A stretch of 64,000 bases of DNA from Meghimatium bilineatum (GCA_034231615.1 CM067298.1:35656127-35720126); one strand, 5' to 3'; shown: positions 44,679 through 57,753, counted from the stretch's first letter. Notes: generated by a model from the letters alone, not told the origin. Numbers and translations are program-made.

Positions 44679-45121
44679 TTTTTTTCTTTAATTAAAAAAA
44701 AGATAGAATTGGGGTTGGATAAAAAAAAAATTCTACATTAAGCAGGGATTATTGACAAAGGAGGAATGAGAGATAAAAAAAATGCCAAAAAATGTTGACT
44801 TAATTTATGGACAACCCATTGGCTGTAAATATCTGCCGGAAACATGAATTTGTTACACTGGGCATGCTGTCGCTTGCTGGAATGAAAGAGCAAAAGGCTT
44901 GTGTTGCTACAGCATCCAACAAGAGTTGGTTGTTACGAAATATATCAAGTGCGTAACCAGAATAGTTGTGTACTGACTTCACGTATTGCCACTCATTTTG
45001 GCTGATGCGACTGATTATTAGTCGCTTTGCGTGCACTTTGTGTCGCCAACCAATGAAAAGCACAGAAAAAGTCAGATAAGCAGAGACCAACGAGCACACC
45101 TCGTGAACATCAATACTCTAG

Positions 45122-45235
45122 TCATATGACGTATTCTTTTCAGAACGTAGTCTTCTTTATGAATCTCCTGAAATCTGCGCGGTCTCTGGCAATATGTCCC
45201 GCTTCCTCTAGCGACATGTGCATGCATTCCTCAAT
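45122..45235 (-). mobile_element. LINE 3' end fragment, second copy
   Basis: It shares TAGTCTTCTTTATGAATCTC with the minus-strand fragment at 15173-15310. Confidence 0.5.
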
Positions 45236-45399
45236 ACATAATCATATAAGACAAGTGGGTTAAATTGGAAATCGTCCATCTAATGTGACACTTATTTTTT
45301 TCCCTCAATTTTCTTGACTGTCGACACAATGACTAATGAAAAATACGAGTCAAATATGCCACTTTAGAATGATGGTTCCCAATGAGCCAGAAGGACACG

Positions 45400-46627
45400 C
45401 ATCCCTATTCTGGAGAATGGCTTTGGTATACAGTATGCTGATAATGGAGGTCGATGAAGAACAATTCGGTTTTAGGAAAGATAAAGGAAGCAGAGAAGCT
45501 ATACTGAGTACCCGGCTAGTGATAGATAAATATATAGAAGTCCAAAAAAGTATCTATATTTGCTTCATAGACTACAGCAAGGCCTTTGACAGAGTCCAAC
45601 AAGAAAAATTAATCAAATGTCTTCAAGAAATAGGCATAGATGGAAAAGACATCAGACTGATTAGAAATATATATTGGGAACAAACTGCATCAATAAGGTG
45701 GGAAAACAGCTACTCTCCATACATAGAAATAAGAAGAGGGGTAAGACAAGGATGCATTTTATCACCAAGCCTATTTAATATCTACACAGAGAATATCTTT
45801 AAAAATATAGAAGAAATACCAGGACTCAAGATCAATGGGAAAATAATAAACAATATTAGAAATGCAGATGACACTGTTCTTTTGGCAGAAAGTGAACATG
45901 AACTACAAAGACTAATAGATCAAGTCAATAAATCAGGTAATGAATATGGACTGGATATAAACATTCAAAAAACAAAAACCATGATAATCAGCAAAGACAC
46001 AGAAGAACAGGAGGTAAACATAAACATACATGGAGAGAAACTACAAGTAAAACAGTATCAATATCTTGGACACATAGTCACAAATGATGGCAGATGTGAA
46101 ACAGAAGTTAAAAGGAGAATAGGAATGGCTAAAAGTACCTTCAATGACATGAGGAAATTATTAATATCTAAACAACTTGCAAACAAGTTAAAAATAAGAA
46201 TTATAAAATGCTACATCTATTCCATATTAATGTATGGCTCAGAAACATGGACACTTAATAAACAATTAGAAGACAAAATTGATGCCTTTGAGATGTGGGT
46301 ATATAGAAGAATAGGGAGAACATCATGGAAAGAGAAAAAACAAATAAAGAGGTGCTAAAGACACTTAATATGAAGAAAGAACTACTAAGAGAAATAAAGA
46401 TCAGGCAAATAAAATACTTTGGACACATTAAAAGACATGACACCTTATTGAAGACCTTACTTGAGGGTAAAGTCAAAGGGAAGCGAGCAAGAGGTAGGCA
46501 GAGATACAAGTGGGAGAGTAACATTACACGATGGACAGGTTACAGTCTAGCAGAGTGCACCACCAAGACAAGAGACAGATGTTGGAGATACGTTGCAGGC
46601 AACCTTCGTTGCGGAGACGGCACTTGA
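45400..46627 (+). mobile_element. RTE-like LINE: near-complete RT domain, 5'-truncated
   Basis: The frame to 46358 carries RT blocks in order: EEQFGFRKDKGSREAI, FIDYSKAFDRVQQEKLI (first catalytic Asp), RRGVRQGCILSPSLFNIY, IRNADDTVLLAES (the YADD box with Tyr replaced by Asn), YQYLGHIVTNDGRC and YGSETWTLNKQ. A frameshift near 46350 moves to a second frame ending at 46627 with YFGHIKRHDTLLKTLLEGK, GRQRYKWESNITRW and RCWRYVAGNL. It lacks the endonuclease. It is the best RT in the window but inactive by the frameshift and probably by the NADD change. Confidence 0.92.
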
Positions 46628-46866
46628 TGATGCTGATAATACGTTTTCCAGCTATACTCGTGAAAAAATGGTTCAAGGACGGATCTTTCTGGCAGCGATT
46701 CACGATAACCAACTATTTTTCGAAAGCAGCACCATAATCTATCAATTATCTGTTATCTTTTATTTAAATTTTATCGATCAATACGCTGTAGCCCTTGTTT
46801 GCTTTGCGGCGGCAGGGGTGAAACCAAACCTTATGCTGTACATATCTAGATCTGATGCTGTCGTGT

Positions 46867-47099
46867 CAGTGGTTCTCAACGTGTAATTGTTCCATATGTC
46901 CACCTGGGGACCGCAAAGACTTGAAACTGGATTGGGGGGGGGGCACAGGAAGATAACTATTTGAAAAATAGATGCTGATGACCTAAACGTCTTTGAGATC
47001 GTTAATAAAGTCTCCAACTATTTATTTGTAAGCACCATTGGGACCAGGGAAGAAACATATCAGAAGGGGGTCATGAGCAAAAATGGTTGAGAACCACTG
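46867..47099. mobile_element. hAT-type MITE, 14-bp perfect TIR
   Basis: The ends are CAGTGGTTCTCAAC and its exact complement GTTGAGAACCACTG, a TIR well known for hAT elements. It is 233 bp and non-coding. The expected 8-bp target duplication is not clear. Confidence 0.85.
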
Positions 47100-47310
47100 G
47101 TATGTTATGTATCTATTCCAAATTGTTCTCATTAACATAGAAAATAGTTCAGATTGCTTACATAACATCGAATGTTGAATACAAGCTACAAATGGCCAAT
47201 AAAGACGCAGACAATTCTCACGCTCGGTTACTTTCTTTGCACCATTAAATTTTAGGTTTGCTAATGTTTGAAGTTATTTATTAAAACTCGTAACTTAACT
47301 AAACTGCCTG

Positions 47311-47412
47311 TACGTTGCCCGAGAGGGTATCAAATAATAGCACCACTGTTTATTTGTCATGCATATCGTACAAAGACATGTACTAAGGATGTTATGAGAT
47401 GGAGTTGGCTTG
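47311..47412 (+). mobile_element. SINE family S1, 5' fragment
   Basis: GTTGCCCGAGAGGGTATCAA, TAATAGCACCACTGTTTA and ATGTTATGAGATGGAGTTGG follow the S1 5' half. The 3' half is missing where the LINE begins. Confidence 0.6.
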
Positions 47413-47414
47413 AT

Positions 47415-49260
47415 TCTTGATTAGGAACAAGCGTCACAGCACTGAGGACATTCCCATATATGCTTTGCTTGCCGTTCTGTTGTCAGCCATCTAAAAGTGT
47501 ATAAGCTCAGTGTCCCAATCAGTTGCTGATTACGCGTTCTTCTGATCTTTCCGGAGACGGAGCACTTTCTCCCATCACCTCTAGTCACTCCCATTTTTAC
47601 CATTCTCTGAATATGCACATTGTCTCGTTCGATTTCCTCTTCGTCTTCTCGAATGACTGCTCTAATCAATTCAATCCTGTCTCTTCTTATATCGGTGCCG
47701 TTCACCAAGGCTTTACCAGCCAACACATCGGCTCTTTCGTTTCCCCTGACCCTAGCATGGCCTGGACAGTAGATCCATGTAATGCTGTGAACGTTGTTGA
47801 GAAGAGTGACCCATTCAGTTCTGATCATACACTTTTCTATCTTGCGCAGCATACTTTAAGAGTCAGATAGAATCACTGAATCTGTTGGTGGTTGCGTCTC
47901 CAGTCAAATGAGAGCTGCTGTCACCGCTTCTATTTCCATTCTTATACTCGATGTTGTATTGGGGTACGAAGCTGACTTCTCAGCTAAATTCTTGCCATTT
48001 TTGTAGGCCACAAAATCCCAACCACGCCTGTTTATTTCGTGTATTTGTTTCGTTTGTTATTGAGCCGTATGTGTAAATTATTGTATCGTGTGGCTTCGAG
48101 TGCTGCAGTATGAGTTCTTGGATCATTCTCTCTGTTCTGTTGGCAGCCCAGTCGCGACACTCTCTTCTCACCTGTATCACAACTGTTGTCAATAACTTTC
48201 TCTCTTGCCAAATATCATCCATTCACAGCCTCTTCCCACTTCCTCCAGTTCACAAACTCTGAGTAGTTCACAAAATCTTCTGCTTCTGCCACCCAGGACC
48301 TTCCTCTCTTGATACGCCTTCCTTTTGTGTTGTCTAGAGATTGGTGTAAGAGGTAATGATCATTATTGGCGACCTTGAAGTATTCTTTAACCTGAGGTAT
48401 TTTATGTCTTGATTTGATGCTCGGTAGGTCTAGGAAAAACCTCATGGTCACGATAGGTGTATGTCCTAGGACAGCTCTCATGGCCTCGATTTTAACTCTC
48501 TCCAATCTATCCACCTGTGTTTGTGACAGTGTCAGTAAACCTAAACCATAGTCCAACACAGATAATGCCATTGCCTGCATCATCTGAAAAAGGGTTCGCT
48601 GCGGCATCTCTGCAGATGCCATGATTTTGACTGCAATGACACCCTTCCCAGCTTTCTGAACAACATTGTCCACGTGTTTCACGAAAGATATACTTCTATC
48701 AATAGTGATGCCTAGATATTTCATAGTCTGCTCTATGTCAATGTTGATGCCCATGCAGGTGGCTGCTGGTAATGTGTCTGTGACTATGTTGTTGTTCAGT
48801 GAGAACCAGATTATGTTTGCCTTGGTTGGATTGATGACTGCCGTGTAATTAGTGCACCAGAGCGACACATGTTCTAGATTACTCTGGACGCAATAAATCA
48901 TGTCTCTTCTGTTTCTGCCGTGCTTGTACAGCAAGAGGTCGTCCGCATATGTTAGTATCCTGCCGGGCCCAGCCTCCTGAAGATGCGCTATTTTGTATGT
49001 TTATACGTTAAAGAGTAGGGCCTACAGGTGATAGTGGCGATCCCTGTGGCAATCTCGGTGCTATAGTTCTGATATCTGATGTCCAGGATCCCAATCTCAG
49101 AGAAACACGTCTGGACATTATTATCATTGCTATCCATCGAATTATCCACAAGTCGATGCCGAGTTCGCTTAGCAGATGTATTAGCTGGCCAAAGCTGACT
49201 GTTGCAAGCATCTTCTAGGTCGTCCGTGGCGACCACTGTTTCCTCATTTGCCCGAAAGCC
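47415..49260 (-). mobile_element. RNase H-clade LINE: RT palm to 3' end, multiply frameshifted
   Basis: On the minus strand, in order: FGQLIHLLSELGIDLWIIRW, LPQGSPLSPV, RILTYADDLLLYKHG with intact catalytic YADD, TMKYLGITIDRSISF, RT thumb to about 48215, then RNase H. The RNase H opening reads IIYTYGSI where YTDGS is expected, so its first catalytic Asp is lost. GHARVRGNERADVLAG keeps the last Asp, and the end is Cys-rich (ECPQCC). At least three frame changes occur. It is the same family as 1-714 and 23622-23830. Confidence 0.92.
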
Positions 49261-49261
49261 T

Positions 49262-50000
49262 TCGTAGATGTCATAGGCGAGTATGGTGCTGAATATGTAT
49301 TTGAATCAATGTTCGGATGTTAAATATTTGTTCAACAGTGCTTCTGTTTGCTCTGAAGACAGCTTATTCTTTCTGCAATTATTTCTTCCGACTTGTGCTT
49401 TATTATTTTGAGCAGCACTTCACTAGGGTGCGCTATAAGGTTATTGGTTCTGTAATTCGTACACACTTTCAAATTTCCTTTCTTGGGAATTGGTGTGATT
49501 AGTGATTGTGTCCAATCAGCGGGCCATTTGTTTGTGCTCCATATATTCTGGCATATTTTGATCATGATATTTACCACATTAATGCCCCCGTATTTCAGGA
49601 GTTCTGTTGAGATGTTGTCTACACCAGGTGACTTCCCTTCTTTCAATGTTCGTGTGGCCTCTTTTATTTCATATACTAGAATTTCTGTATTTCCTATTTC
49701 TCTGTTGCTTAGTTCAGAATTCTCTAATATCGTGTAGTCAGGATTACACTTGCTGCTATAGGGCCTACAGCTCAGTGCAATACTCTGTCCATCTTTTTAC
49801 AATATCTGTTGTTTCATTGATTATCTTTCTGTGTTTGTCTTGTATTGTAGATATCTTTGGTCTTTTTGGCTGTGTTATCTTTCTTAAAGTGTCGTATGAT
49901 AGCCTACATATAGTGATTATATTCTGTTTCATACTGCCATCGTTTGTAACTTTGTGTCCAAGATATTGATGTTTTCATCCCCCATACGATACGGTTCATT
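49262..50000 (-). mobile_element. RTE-like LINE fragment (linker and RT start)
   Basis: The minus-strand frame 49332-49646 shows KEGKSPGVDNISTELLKYGG and SLITPIPKKGNLKVCTNYRT, the first RT blocks of RTE-like elements. It stops at 49262, directly against the RNase H LINE, in the same orientation. Confidence 0.82.
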
Positions 50001-52260
50001 ATTAACTATGCTACGCATTTTATTATCTTCCAATCCAAACGAGTCAATCCAAAAAAGGTACTTTATGTTTTAGATAGTTTTTATAAGTTTGATATGACTA
50101 TGACATACGTTTGTTCCGATACGGCTGACACTAGTGACACGAGCATTTAGAAAAGCAATTAACTTCGGACACTTACAACTATTTTATCATGACCTGATGT
50201 GTGTGTAGAGTGTATTTTTTTGTGGTCAAATAGGGAAGTATCGTATCATGTGATCCAGTGTACTGATGGCGTCAGACTCTAGATAGATAGTAGCGAGCAC
50301 CCATCAATTAATTCATTGTAGAATAAGTTATTGTTAAGATAGTTTATATAGCCTAATTTCAATAGATACTTAGGACCTAGTTAAGTAATAGTAGGACCTA
50401 GACCTAATACAAGAAAAACAATTAGGCCAGAGTATAATATAATAAAATAATAATTAATCCTACTAAATAACTAAGTCTAAAACACTAGATGAAGATGGTA
50501 TTAGCACTAAATTTTCAAATTGGGTTTATAACATTATAAACACCACAGTTAGATAGCCCTTGAAATTTGCAATTCAATGATACCTCAACCAAGTCTGTAG
50601 GTCGATTCTGTGAAAAGTTATGAATTTTTTTTGTCGAAATTTCAGGAAAAGATAATTACATGAGAGCATATAATAAAATATGAACGGACTGATGATGAAA
50701 GTTGTGACCAAGAATTGAAGCCGAACTAGCAATTTATGAAATATTTCAGTTATTTATGATAATATATGCATAAAACTATACATTTTTGTGTTCGGGAAGG
50801 CAAGACACATCTGTTGAATATACTGTACCAATTGCCAGGCGTAATTGGGGCTAATTAATAAGAAAATTCTGGAGGTAAGGTAGGACATAGCGAATGCCAA
50901 CTGACAAGAGTACAGGAACTGTATGGCGAATAACTAAGTGGTAGGTTTGGAACAGAGGATGAAAAAATGCAGAGGTGGAGAATACAAGAGGAAAAAAGAA
51001 AAGAAAATAAGAAGAAAATATGTGGTGGATAGACGGAAGCCCCGAGACGGAGATACGCCAGCAAGAAAGTAAAGTGTGGGTGGGAGGGATGAGGGAACCC
51101 AGATGCCTAAAGCCTTATGCATTAGGTCTCCAGTCATAACATCACTGTCACTATCAGAATTAAATAGAATATCCAATAAAGCATCTTAAAAATTATCTTT
51201 ACGGTAATTCTAATTTATACCTAGACCTACTAATAATGTTTGAATAGAAGCTATCTGAGTTCGATTACAGTGACAGTGAGACACAAACACTTGTCATCGT
51301 CATGGTAACATGGGCTGCAAGCATTCTGACGCGCTGACATGTTTTTTTATCTGTACCCTTGAATAATTTAATACAATACTGTTTGAAGACATTTCAATAA
51401 ACACTAGTACATAGTGTCACATTAAATTAACTAAAGGATGATAAGATGTAGAAATTCATTAAACTGTAATTTAAATTTTTAACATTATACACGAATATCG
51501 ATAATTAACGGCGCGGCAACATTGAACAGCCGAAAACGAACTCTAAAGTTAGTAGCGTGGTCGGTCGATCACCATAGCATTTTTAAAATTTAATAATAAT
51601 TAATAGGTACTTCTAGAAATGTTAAAATTTGGTACATAAAGATAGAAATGGTTGCTGAATATGTTAGACATGGTTTCACATATTAATTTTAATCAAAATT
51701 TAGAAATATACGTGTGCAAAGACAAAAACACCTACCTCGTCTTGTTTAATTGCTTGGTGTTAATTGTAGATAAGGTATCTCCAACATTTATAATCTTAAT
51801 ACACTGCAGAAATGGATTGTAAATAGTATACAGTTCACTTTTATATGATCTAAAGCTGCGTGGCGTCACTAAATGACAATTCCATTGGATAGTACACACG
51901 TGGTCCATGAAAATGTCGGCACATGGCATTTTTATCAAGGGACATTACTCTAAATATCTTTTTGCGGAAATATTTCGATTAGTGCTAATGCTAAAACAAC
52001 TGTAAGAGTACCTAGTAATAAGTAAAGTGTAAAGTATAGGCGGAGTGTATTACTACTACCTAGCCATTGTTTACTCAGTTACTGGTAGTCTATTACTAGA
52101 TAGGCAGGTAGGTACTATTTCATTTGGGTACACCATGCCCATGAGATGATGAGATGCTTCCCTACCTACTAACTTAAGTCAAGTCAAGTTGTTAACTACT
52201 ACTGACTGCTACTAGGCTACTCAGATAACTCAGTGCAGTAATAGATTTTAAGTTTAGTTA
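50001..52260. other. Region with no recognised repeat or gene
   Basis: AT-rich, with modest CpG-containing stretches near 51490-51560. I see no open frame above background and no repeat boundary. Confidence 0.45.
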
Positions 52261-52269
52261 AGAGTAAAC

Positions 52270-52560
52270 GGTCTTCTTCTTTCTGTCCTCATGTACCTTT
52301 CGGTGTTGAGAGGAGAGTGAGTGTACGGTCTTTTGCCCTTCTATTTGCCTCTTCCGCTGTTAAATTTCCAAGTGTCTCTAATACACTATCTATCCACCTT
52401 TTACGAGGGCGTCCAATAGGTCGACTGTTTTCGTATCATTTGTTAAGTGTTTTTTTGAATAATACATTGCTCTTTCTGTCTGGTTATGTGGCCGTACCAT
52501 TTAACTTGTTGTTTCTGGATGTATTCTATTGTTAACTTGATTCATAATTGTAAAGTCAAT
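52270..52560 (-). mobile_element. RTE-like LINE C-terminal and 3' end
   Basis: The minus strand encodes WYGHITRQKEQ and GRPRKRWIDSVLETLGNLTA, then AEEANRRAKDRTLT, ending in AGGACAGAAAGAAGAAG. Only the tail of the ORF is present. Confidence 0.78.
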
Positions 52561-52924
52561 AATGAAATGTGACCTACTGAAGTTACTCTGCTACTGATTT
52601 CTAAAACTAAATTATTTAACACAATATCAATAAAAGTATGTGAATAACACATTATTTCAGAAAACAAAATGTTTTATGAAATCAGTTCAAGCATGTAGTG
52701 TAGATAATCTGAGGCTAGTGGGTGAGGGTTGGGGTGTTAAAACATGAATTTCCCTACTTTAGGAATTTTATGACATGGTTTTTATTATGAATAGTAACGT
52801 ATAGACTACTAGCCAACCCCACCCTCCCCCACCAATGAATTTTTGTCAAATAAGAATAGGTCATCAACTTTTACATTTAATAAAAGAAGGAATTACACAT
52901 GAAAATGAGGGAATAATCTTATAC

Positions 52925-54720
52925 AATTGATGCGATCTACAATTCTTGGTTGTTTTCAATTTTTTTCTGCCAATTGTCTGAGTGTAAAAATGGCATATGT
53001 GCAGCTTTTATTCTTATGGAATCCCATTCAGGTGTTGTTAAGCTGTGGTTCGATGAATGCTTGTAATCTTCTTTCTTATATTCTATTGAAAATTTTTCCA
53101 GCATTGCTTAGACGTGAAATATCTCTGTATTTTGAACCATCTTTTTTTCTTCCAAATGGGTATTATTACAGCTTTTCCAGTCTTCTGGTGTTTCTTGTGT
53201 ATTCCATATTAAGCTAAGCAGCCGAAGTAACCATTGTATTCCTTTATCTGCTGCTGTCTTTATTAGTTCTGGTATGTTATCAGGTCCTGGGGCTTTGTTT
53301 GATGGAGACATTTGTATGGCATTATCTATTTTTTGCTAGCAATATGTTTGGTTCAAAATTTTCCATTATATTGTTTATAATGTTGATTTCAGTTTATTCA
53401 TATCTATCTTCTCTGTTGTTCATGTTCTTAATTTTTGTGTATAATTTATTTGATGCTTGTTTGTTCTCTGTTATTTAATGAATCACCATATTCTTGCCAA
53501 GCTTTAGTTTTGGCATTCTTAATGATTTGCTTTGTCATTAATTTAGCTGACCCGTGCTCAATATAATCTTCTTGGGCTTTGCTTGCAGCCCATTTCTTGA
53601 ATTTTTGTTTCTTATCTTTTATGGCACCTTTGACTTCCTCATTACACAATGGTGTTACTTTGGGTTTTCTACTTTTGTGTTTCATGTACCACATGCTTCT
53701 CCTGCTATTATTTGCAATATGGTTTCTTGAATATTTACCATTATTTTTCATTTGACTTGGTAGTTATTGATATCTTTTCAAATTCTTCTAAGGTTCTTTG
53801 TTTATATTGTTCTCGTATATGGTATCTGATAGGTTCTTGAGTTTAGCTTGCATGTTTGTTATAGATATTTTGATGTGTTCATTGTTGTTCTTCTTGCTTT
53901 TATTTTAACTGATGTTATTACAGCTTTGTGGTCAGTCTGCACACATATTTGGTATTGCCCTTGAATCCCTTATATTATGCCTATTATTTCTTTTTGCTAA
54001 TATAAAGTATATTTGGCTTTTGCAGTTAAGGTCATTTCATTTGTACCATGTGTAAATGTGTGATTCTCTGTGTTTAAAAAAAAGTGTTTGATACGAATAA
54101 GTTAAATTTTTGTTGCATGTTTCTAACAGTCTATATCCATTGTTGTTTTCTTGTTCATTTTATCACCAAATGATACTAGATATTCTTCTATTCCATCTCT
54201 GTCGGTTTCCAAAGTGTGCATTGAAGTCTCCCATGACAAAACATTTTTTTTCTCTGTTTATTATGTTCAATGACATTTAAATTGTAAAAAAATTCTTCAC
54301 ACTCAACTTCATTGTTTCCGGCATCACATAGTGCATACGCTTGGATACAGGTTGTACTTGCACCATTCTTTGACACAACTGTTACTATTCTTTCTGATGC
54401 GTACTTGATATCCACTATTCCTTTCAAAGTAACTGAGTCAATTTTAAATCTAACCCCGTGTTTAGCATATGTATTTGGGTCTACTCTTGAATAGAGTAAT
54501 GTGTAGTTTAGATGTAGGTAGTGGTTTTGCATCCAGTACCTTTAATTCTGGTATCTGACAGACCTAAAATTGTAATATTTTGTTTCTCATTTCCTCTATA
54601 AGATCTTCTACTTTGTTTCATAATCCACAGATTGATTGTTCTAAATTTGATGGATTGTTTAAATTTGGTATTGAATTCTGTCTTCTGGAGTTCTCCATGT
54701 TTCCTACAAGCATTTTAGTT
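52925..54720 (-). mobile_element. RTE-like LINE relic: endonuclease, linker and RT start, 3'-truncated
   Basis: On the minus strand, in order: an endonuclease piece (RIVTVVSKNGASTTCIQAYA; after a frameshift an MGDFNAHFG-type motif near 54230), SQIYFILAKRN near 54000, linker KDKKQKFKKWAASKAQEDY (53446-53751), RT entry SPSNKAPGPDNIPELIKTAA (53108-53311) and KIFNRILERR downstream. It breaks off at about 52925 before the RT palm. Loss of the 3' rather than the 5' part points to a later deletion. Confidence 0.85.
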
Positions 54721-55017
54721 TTACACTGTCAGTTTTCTAGACATTCATAATGGTTAAACCTTGTTCTAATCTGTGATATTCAGAAAATAAATAACATATT
54801 TCATTTAGGAAGCACTGAAACACCAAACTTTACTTCCTTTTGGGCACGCAGGATAGCAACCATTATACTGCGCTATAACTGGAAGCTAATGGTCGCCACC
54901 TGACCTTCTGTATGCTGGTAGGAGGGCCTAGTCAGTCTTAGTTTAAAGCCTCTGGTGGCTGGACTAATCCCCATCTCCAAGGCAAGGAGCTGGCCTCAAT
55001 GGGGAAATTTATGTTCA

Positions 55018-55883
55018 CCTTTAGCAAGCGGATTAAAAAATACAAAACGTCTTCCTGCCGCCGGATTCTTTTTTGAGAATTTACGCTATTGATGGTGACT
55101 GTTTTGAAAATGTGATAATTTTTTGGTTGTTAGAGATATTTAAATAATATTTGCACATATAAATAGAGAATTGAATTCTGCATATATTGGTGTAATTTCT
55201 TTACGTGTGTGTGTGATACCAGACAAAAACATGTATTTTATAACAAATAAATAGAAAAAAAATTAGTAAAAAAATAACTTACCTTACTTATCGAATTGCT
55301 TGGCAACACTGTACACTAAATCACACGCAAATCTGTTGTATTTATGTTCTTTCATTGCGAAATTATCAAAATATTGCCAGGGGAACTGTATAAAACATGT
55401 AGATTTGCAGTAAAATCGTTCTTTGAGCTTAGGCCTAGAGTCATTTTTGGTGCCACTTCAACATATTCAATATCAAACCTTTACAAGTCCTCAAACCAAT
55501 ACAACATTCTGTATATTCACTGCTGTGAAACTAAATAACCCAATAATTCATGATTCAAACCACGATTCAATGTTATTTTATTCAAAATACAATGAAAGAA
55601 AGGTCTATAAAACCGATCCACCATCATGGCATCGTACCGGTGTGCAGATGTGGTCAGATTAATTGCTATGAAATATGTACTTTCCATCTAGACATCTTTA
55701 CAACGATCATGTCGGATGTGGGAATGTACCGGCTTCAATTGCGCATGTCACCAGCTATGTAAGCGGGCTGTGGTACGTGTAAATCTCACGATATCTCGTT
55801 GGATGGGGTGTGTCGCCAACAACGCGCCACCATTTTTTGTGTGTGTCGACCAGTGTTAATATAGGCGCTGTGTTAATATAAGG
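55018..55883. mobile_element. TTAA-flanked non-autonomous element, copy 3
   Basis: 866 bp, aligning with copies 1 and 2. The left target site has changed to TTCA (55014-55017); the right one is TTAA (55884-55887). The left end CCTTTAGCAAGCG is kept; the right end has drifted (TTAATATAAGG). It is older than the other two copies. Confidence 0.82.
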
Positions 55884-56188
55884 TTAAACTTTCAATAAAA
55901 AAAAATATGAAGATAAAAAGGAATACTATTTGCCAGGTTTAAATAATAAATGTAACAATACCAAAAAGAGTTTCACATACTACAAACATGAGCACTCTTG
56001 GAAAAAAGACATATTTTTATACCATCAAGTTTTATACTAGGCCTCCCTATATGTTTGAACTCCACTTATTTCTGGCGACTCCATGTGTCACCACCAGATC
56101 TTGCATGCTGGATATAGACACACAAGAAATACTCTGCATCCTGCAACTAACCAAACTCCTTTATTGTATTCAGAATATTTGCTTGTCT

Positions 56189-56636
56189 ATTGCGCTACTA
56201 CTTGCCAAGCTAGCCATTCTAATCAATAACTCACAAAATTGACTTCTTATTATATCAGAGATATACTAGAAATAAACTTTAAATTGGAACAATTCTTTTC
56301 TTGATATAAGTAGTGAGAATGAACAATAAATGTTGAAGTTGATGAAAGAACTTTGCAGTCATAGAATCAATAATATGTTCCAGGTTAAATGAGTTAAGTC
56401 CTGGATTGTATATGATATTCTACTTACCTGGGGGGGAAGGTTGAATCTCTCAATCCCCTCCCCCCGTTCCTAATATTTAATTACCCTGGTCACCCTCACT
56501 ATCTTAACACTATTGGTGGAAGTTGGATAAACTTTGCTATATGGTATATAACAAAGGAGCAGTTTACAGAATCTACACACTTTGTCAAGTTGGACAATGG
56601 ATTCTAAGCATACTAGATTATTTTAGAGACAAAGGA
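56189..56636. repeat. 448-bp direct repeat, left of LINE 56637-57753
   Basis: It begins ATTGCGCTACTACTTGCCAA and ends GAGACAAAGGA. It is about 98 percent identical by eye to 57754-58203, with small indels in G/C runs. Confidence 0.93.
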
Positions 56637-57753
56637 GTTCCTCAATAATGCAAGACAAACAAACATATAACACCATCTGCCAACAAATAGAGAATAAAAG
56701 GAATTGATAGACATTAAACCACCCTGCAGGCAAGCAATAATGCCTACCATAAGGACTGAACTCTCTGACCCTTCAGCAGATAAGAACACTGTAACTCCGT
56801 TCCTGAAAACCATTGCCCTAGAAACAATCCATACATACCCACCAGAAATAATCCATGTATACACAGATTGATCTGCACAAAATGCTATCAAAAATGCTGG
56901 ATATGGAGCTGTGATAAAATACCCGAACACAGACCCAGAAGACCACCTAAAATTGTTTGGCCCATGCTGAGATATCTGCTCTAACTATACAGCAGAGATA
57001 ATAGCAATTGAGAAAGCTCTGAATCGAATTATTGTGGTCTTTGAGAACGGAACTACTCCACCTGAAGACATAGTCATCTTCTCTGACTCAAAATCAGCAC
57101 TCCAAGCCTTGGAGACAAAAAAAAAAACACCCCCTGGTTGCAATATCAACAGACAAATTGACGAGCTGTCCACATCATAAGGTGCAGAAGTTACCCTCCA
57201 ATGGATACCTGGCCATACCGGAGTCCTTGGAAACGAAATGGCTCATAAATTAGCTAAGAGAGGTGCTGCCGCCCCCCAGTTTCCCCCCAAAATCTCCCTA
57301 CAAACATGCAAACTAATCTTAAAAAACAACTACAGACAAGAATGGTTACAACAGTGGTCCAGCTCAAAGACTGGACGCTCACTATATGAACACCAACAGA
57401 AACCCAACCCAATGGATCCTCTGAAACAACTCGAGCGAGCAAACCAGAGTCTCACACTCTAACTAAGAATAGGCCACGCCCCCGCTAATAAGCACCTGAA
57501 CAGAATAAACCCATTACACAAACCAAATTGCAGACACTGCAACGCACAAGAAGAGACTGTTGAACACCTACTACTGCAGTGCCCAAAACTAACAGACACC
57601 CGACAAGAACTATTACCAACACTTCCAGTTATACACAACACACTCTACACAACTGCACCACAGCTGAGGAAAACCTGTGCATTCGCCAGAAGGGCTATGG
57701 GCTGTCAAGAACTTCCTGCTCACAGCGAAAAGGATTGAATCATCATCATCATC
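56637..57753 (+). mobile_element. RNase H LINE, 5'-truncated, with (ATC)n tail
   Basis: One frame reads IHVYTD, stop, SAQNAIKNAGYGAV; AEIIAIEKALNRI; IVIFSDSKSALQALE; LQWIPGHTGVLGNEMAHKLA (the usual last Asp of GNEKAD is His); then CRHCNAQEETVEHLLLQCP. Four in-frame stops (two TGA, two TAA) are spread along the domain. It ends AAAGGATTGAATCATCATC. Its domain order and motifs match the element at 12805-13367. Confidence 0.9.
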
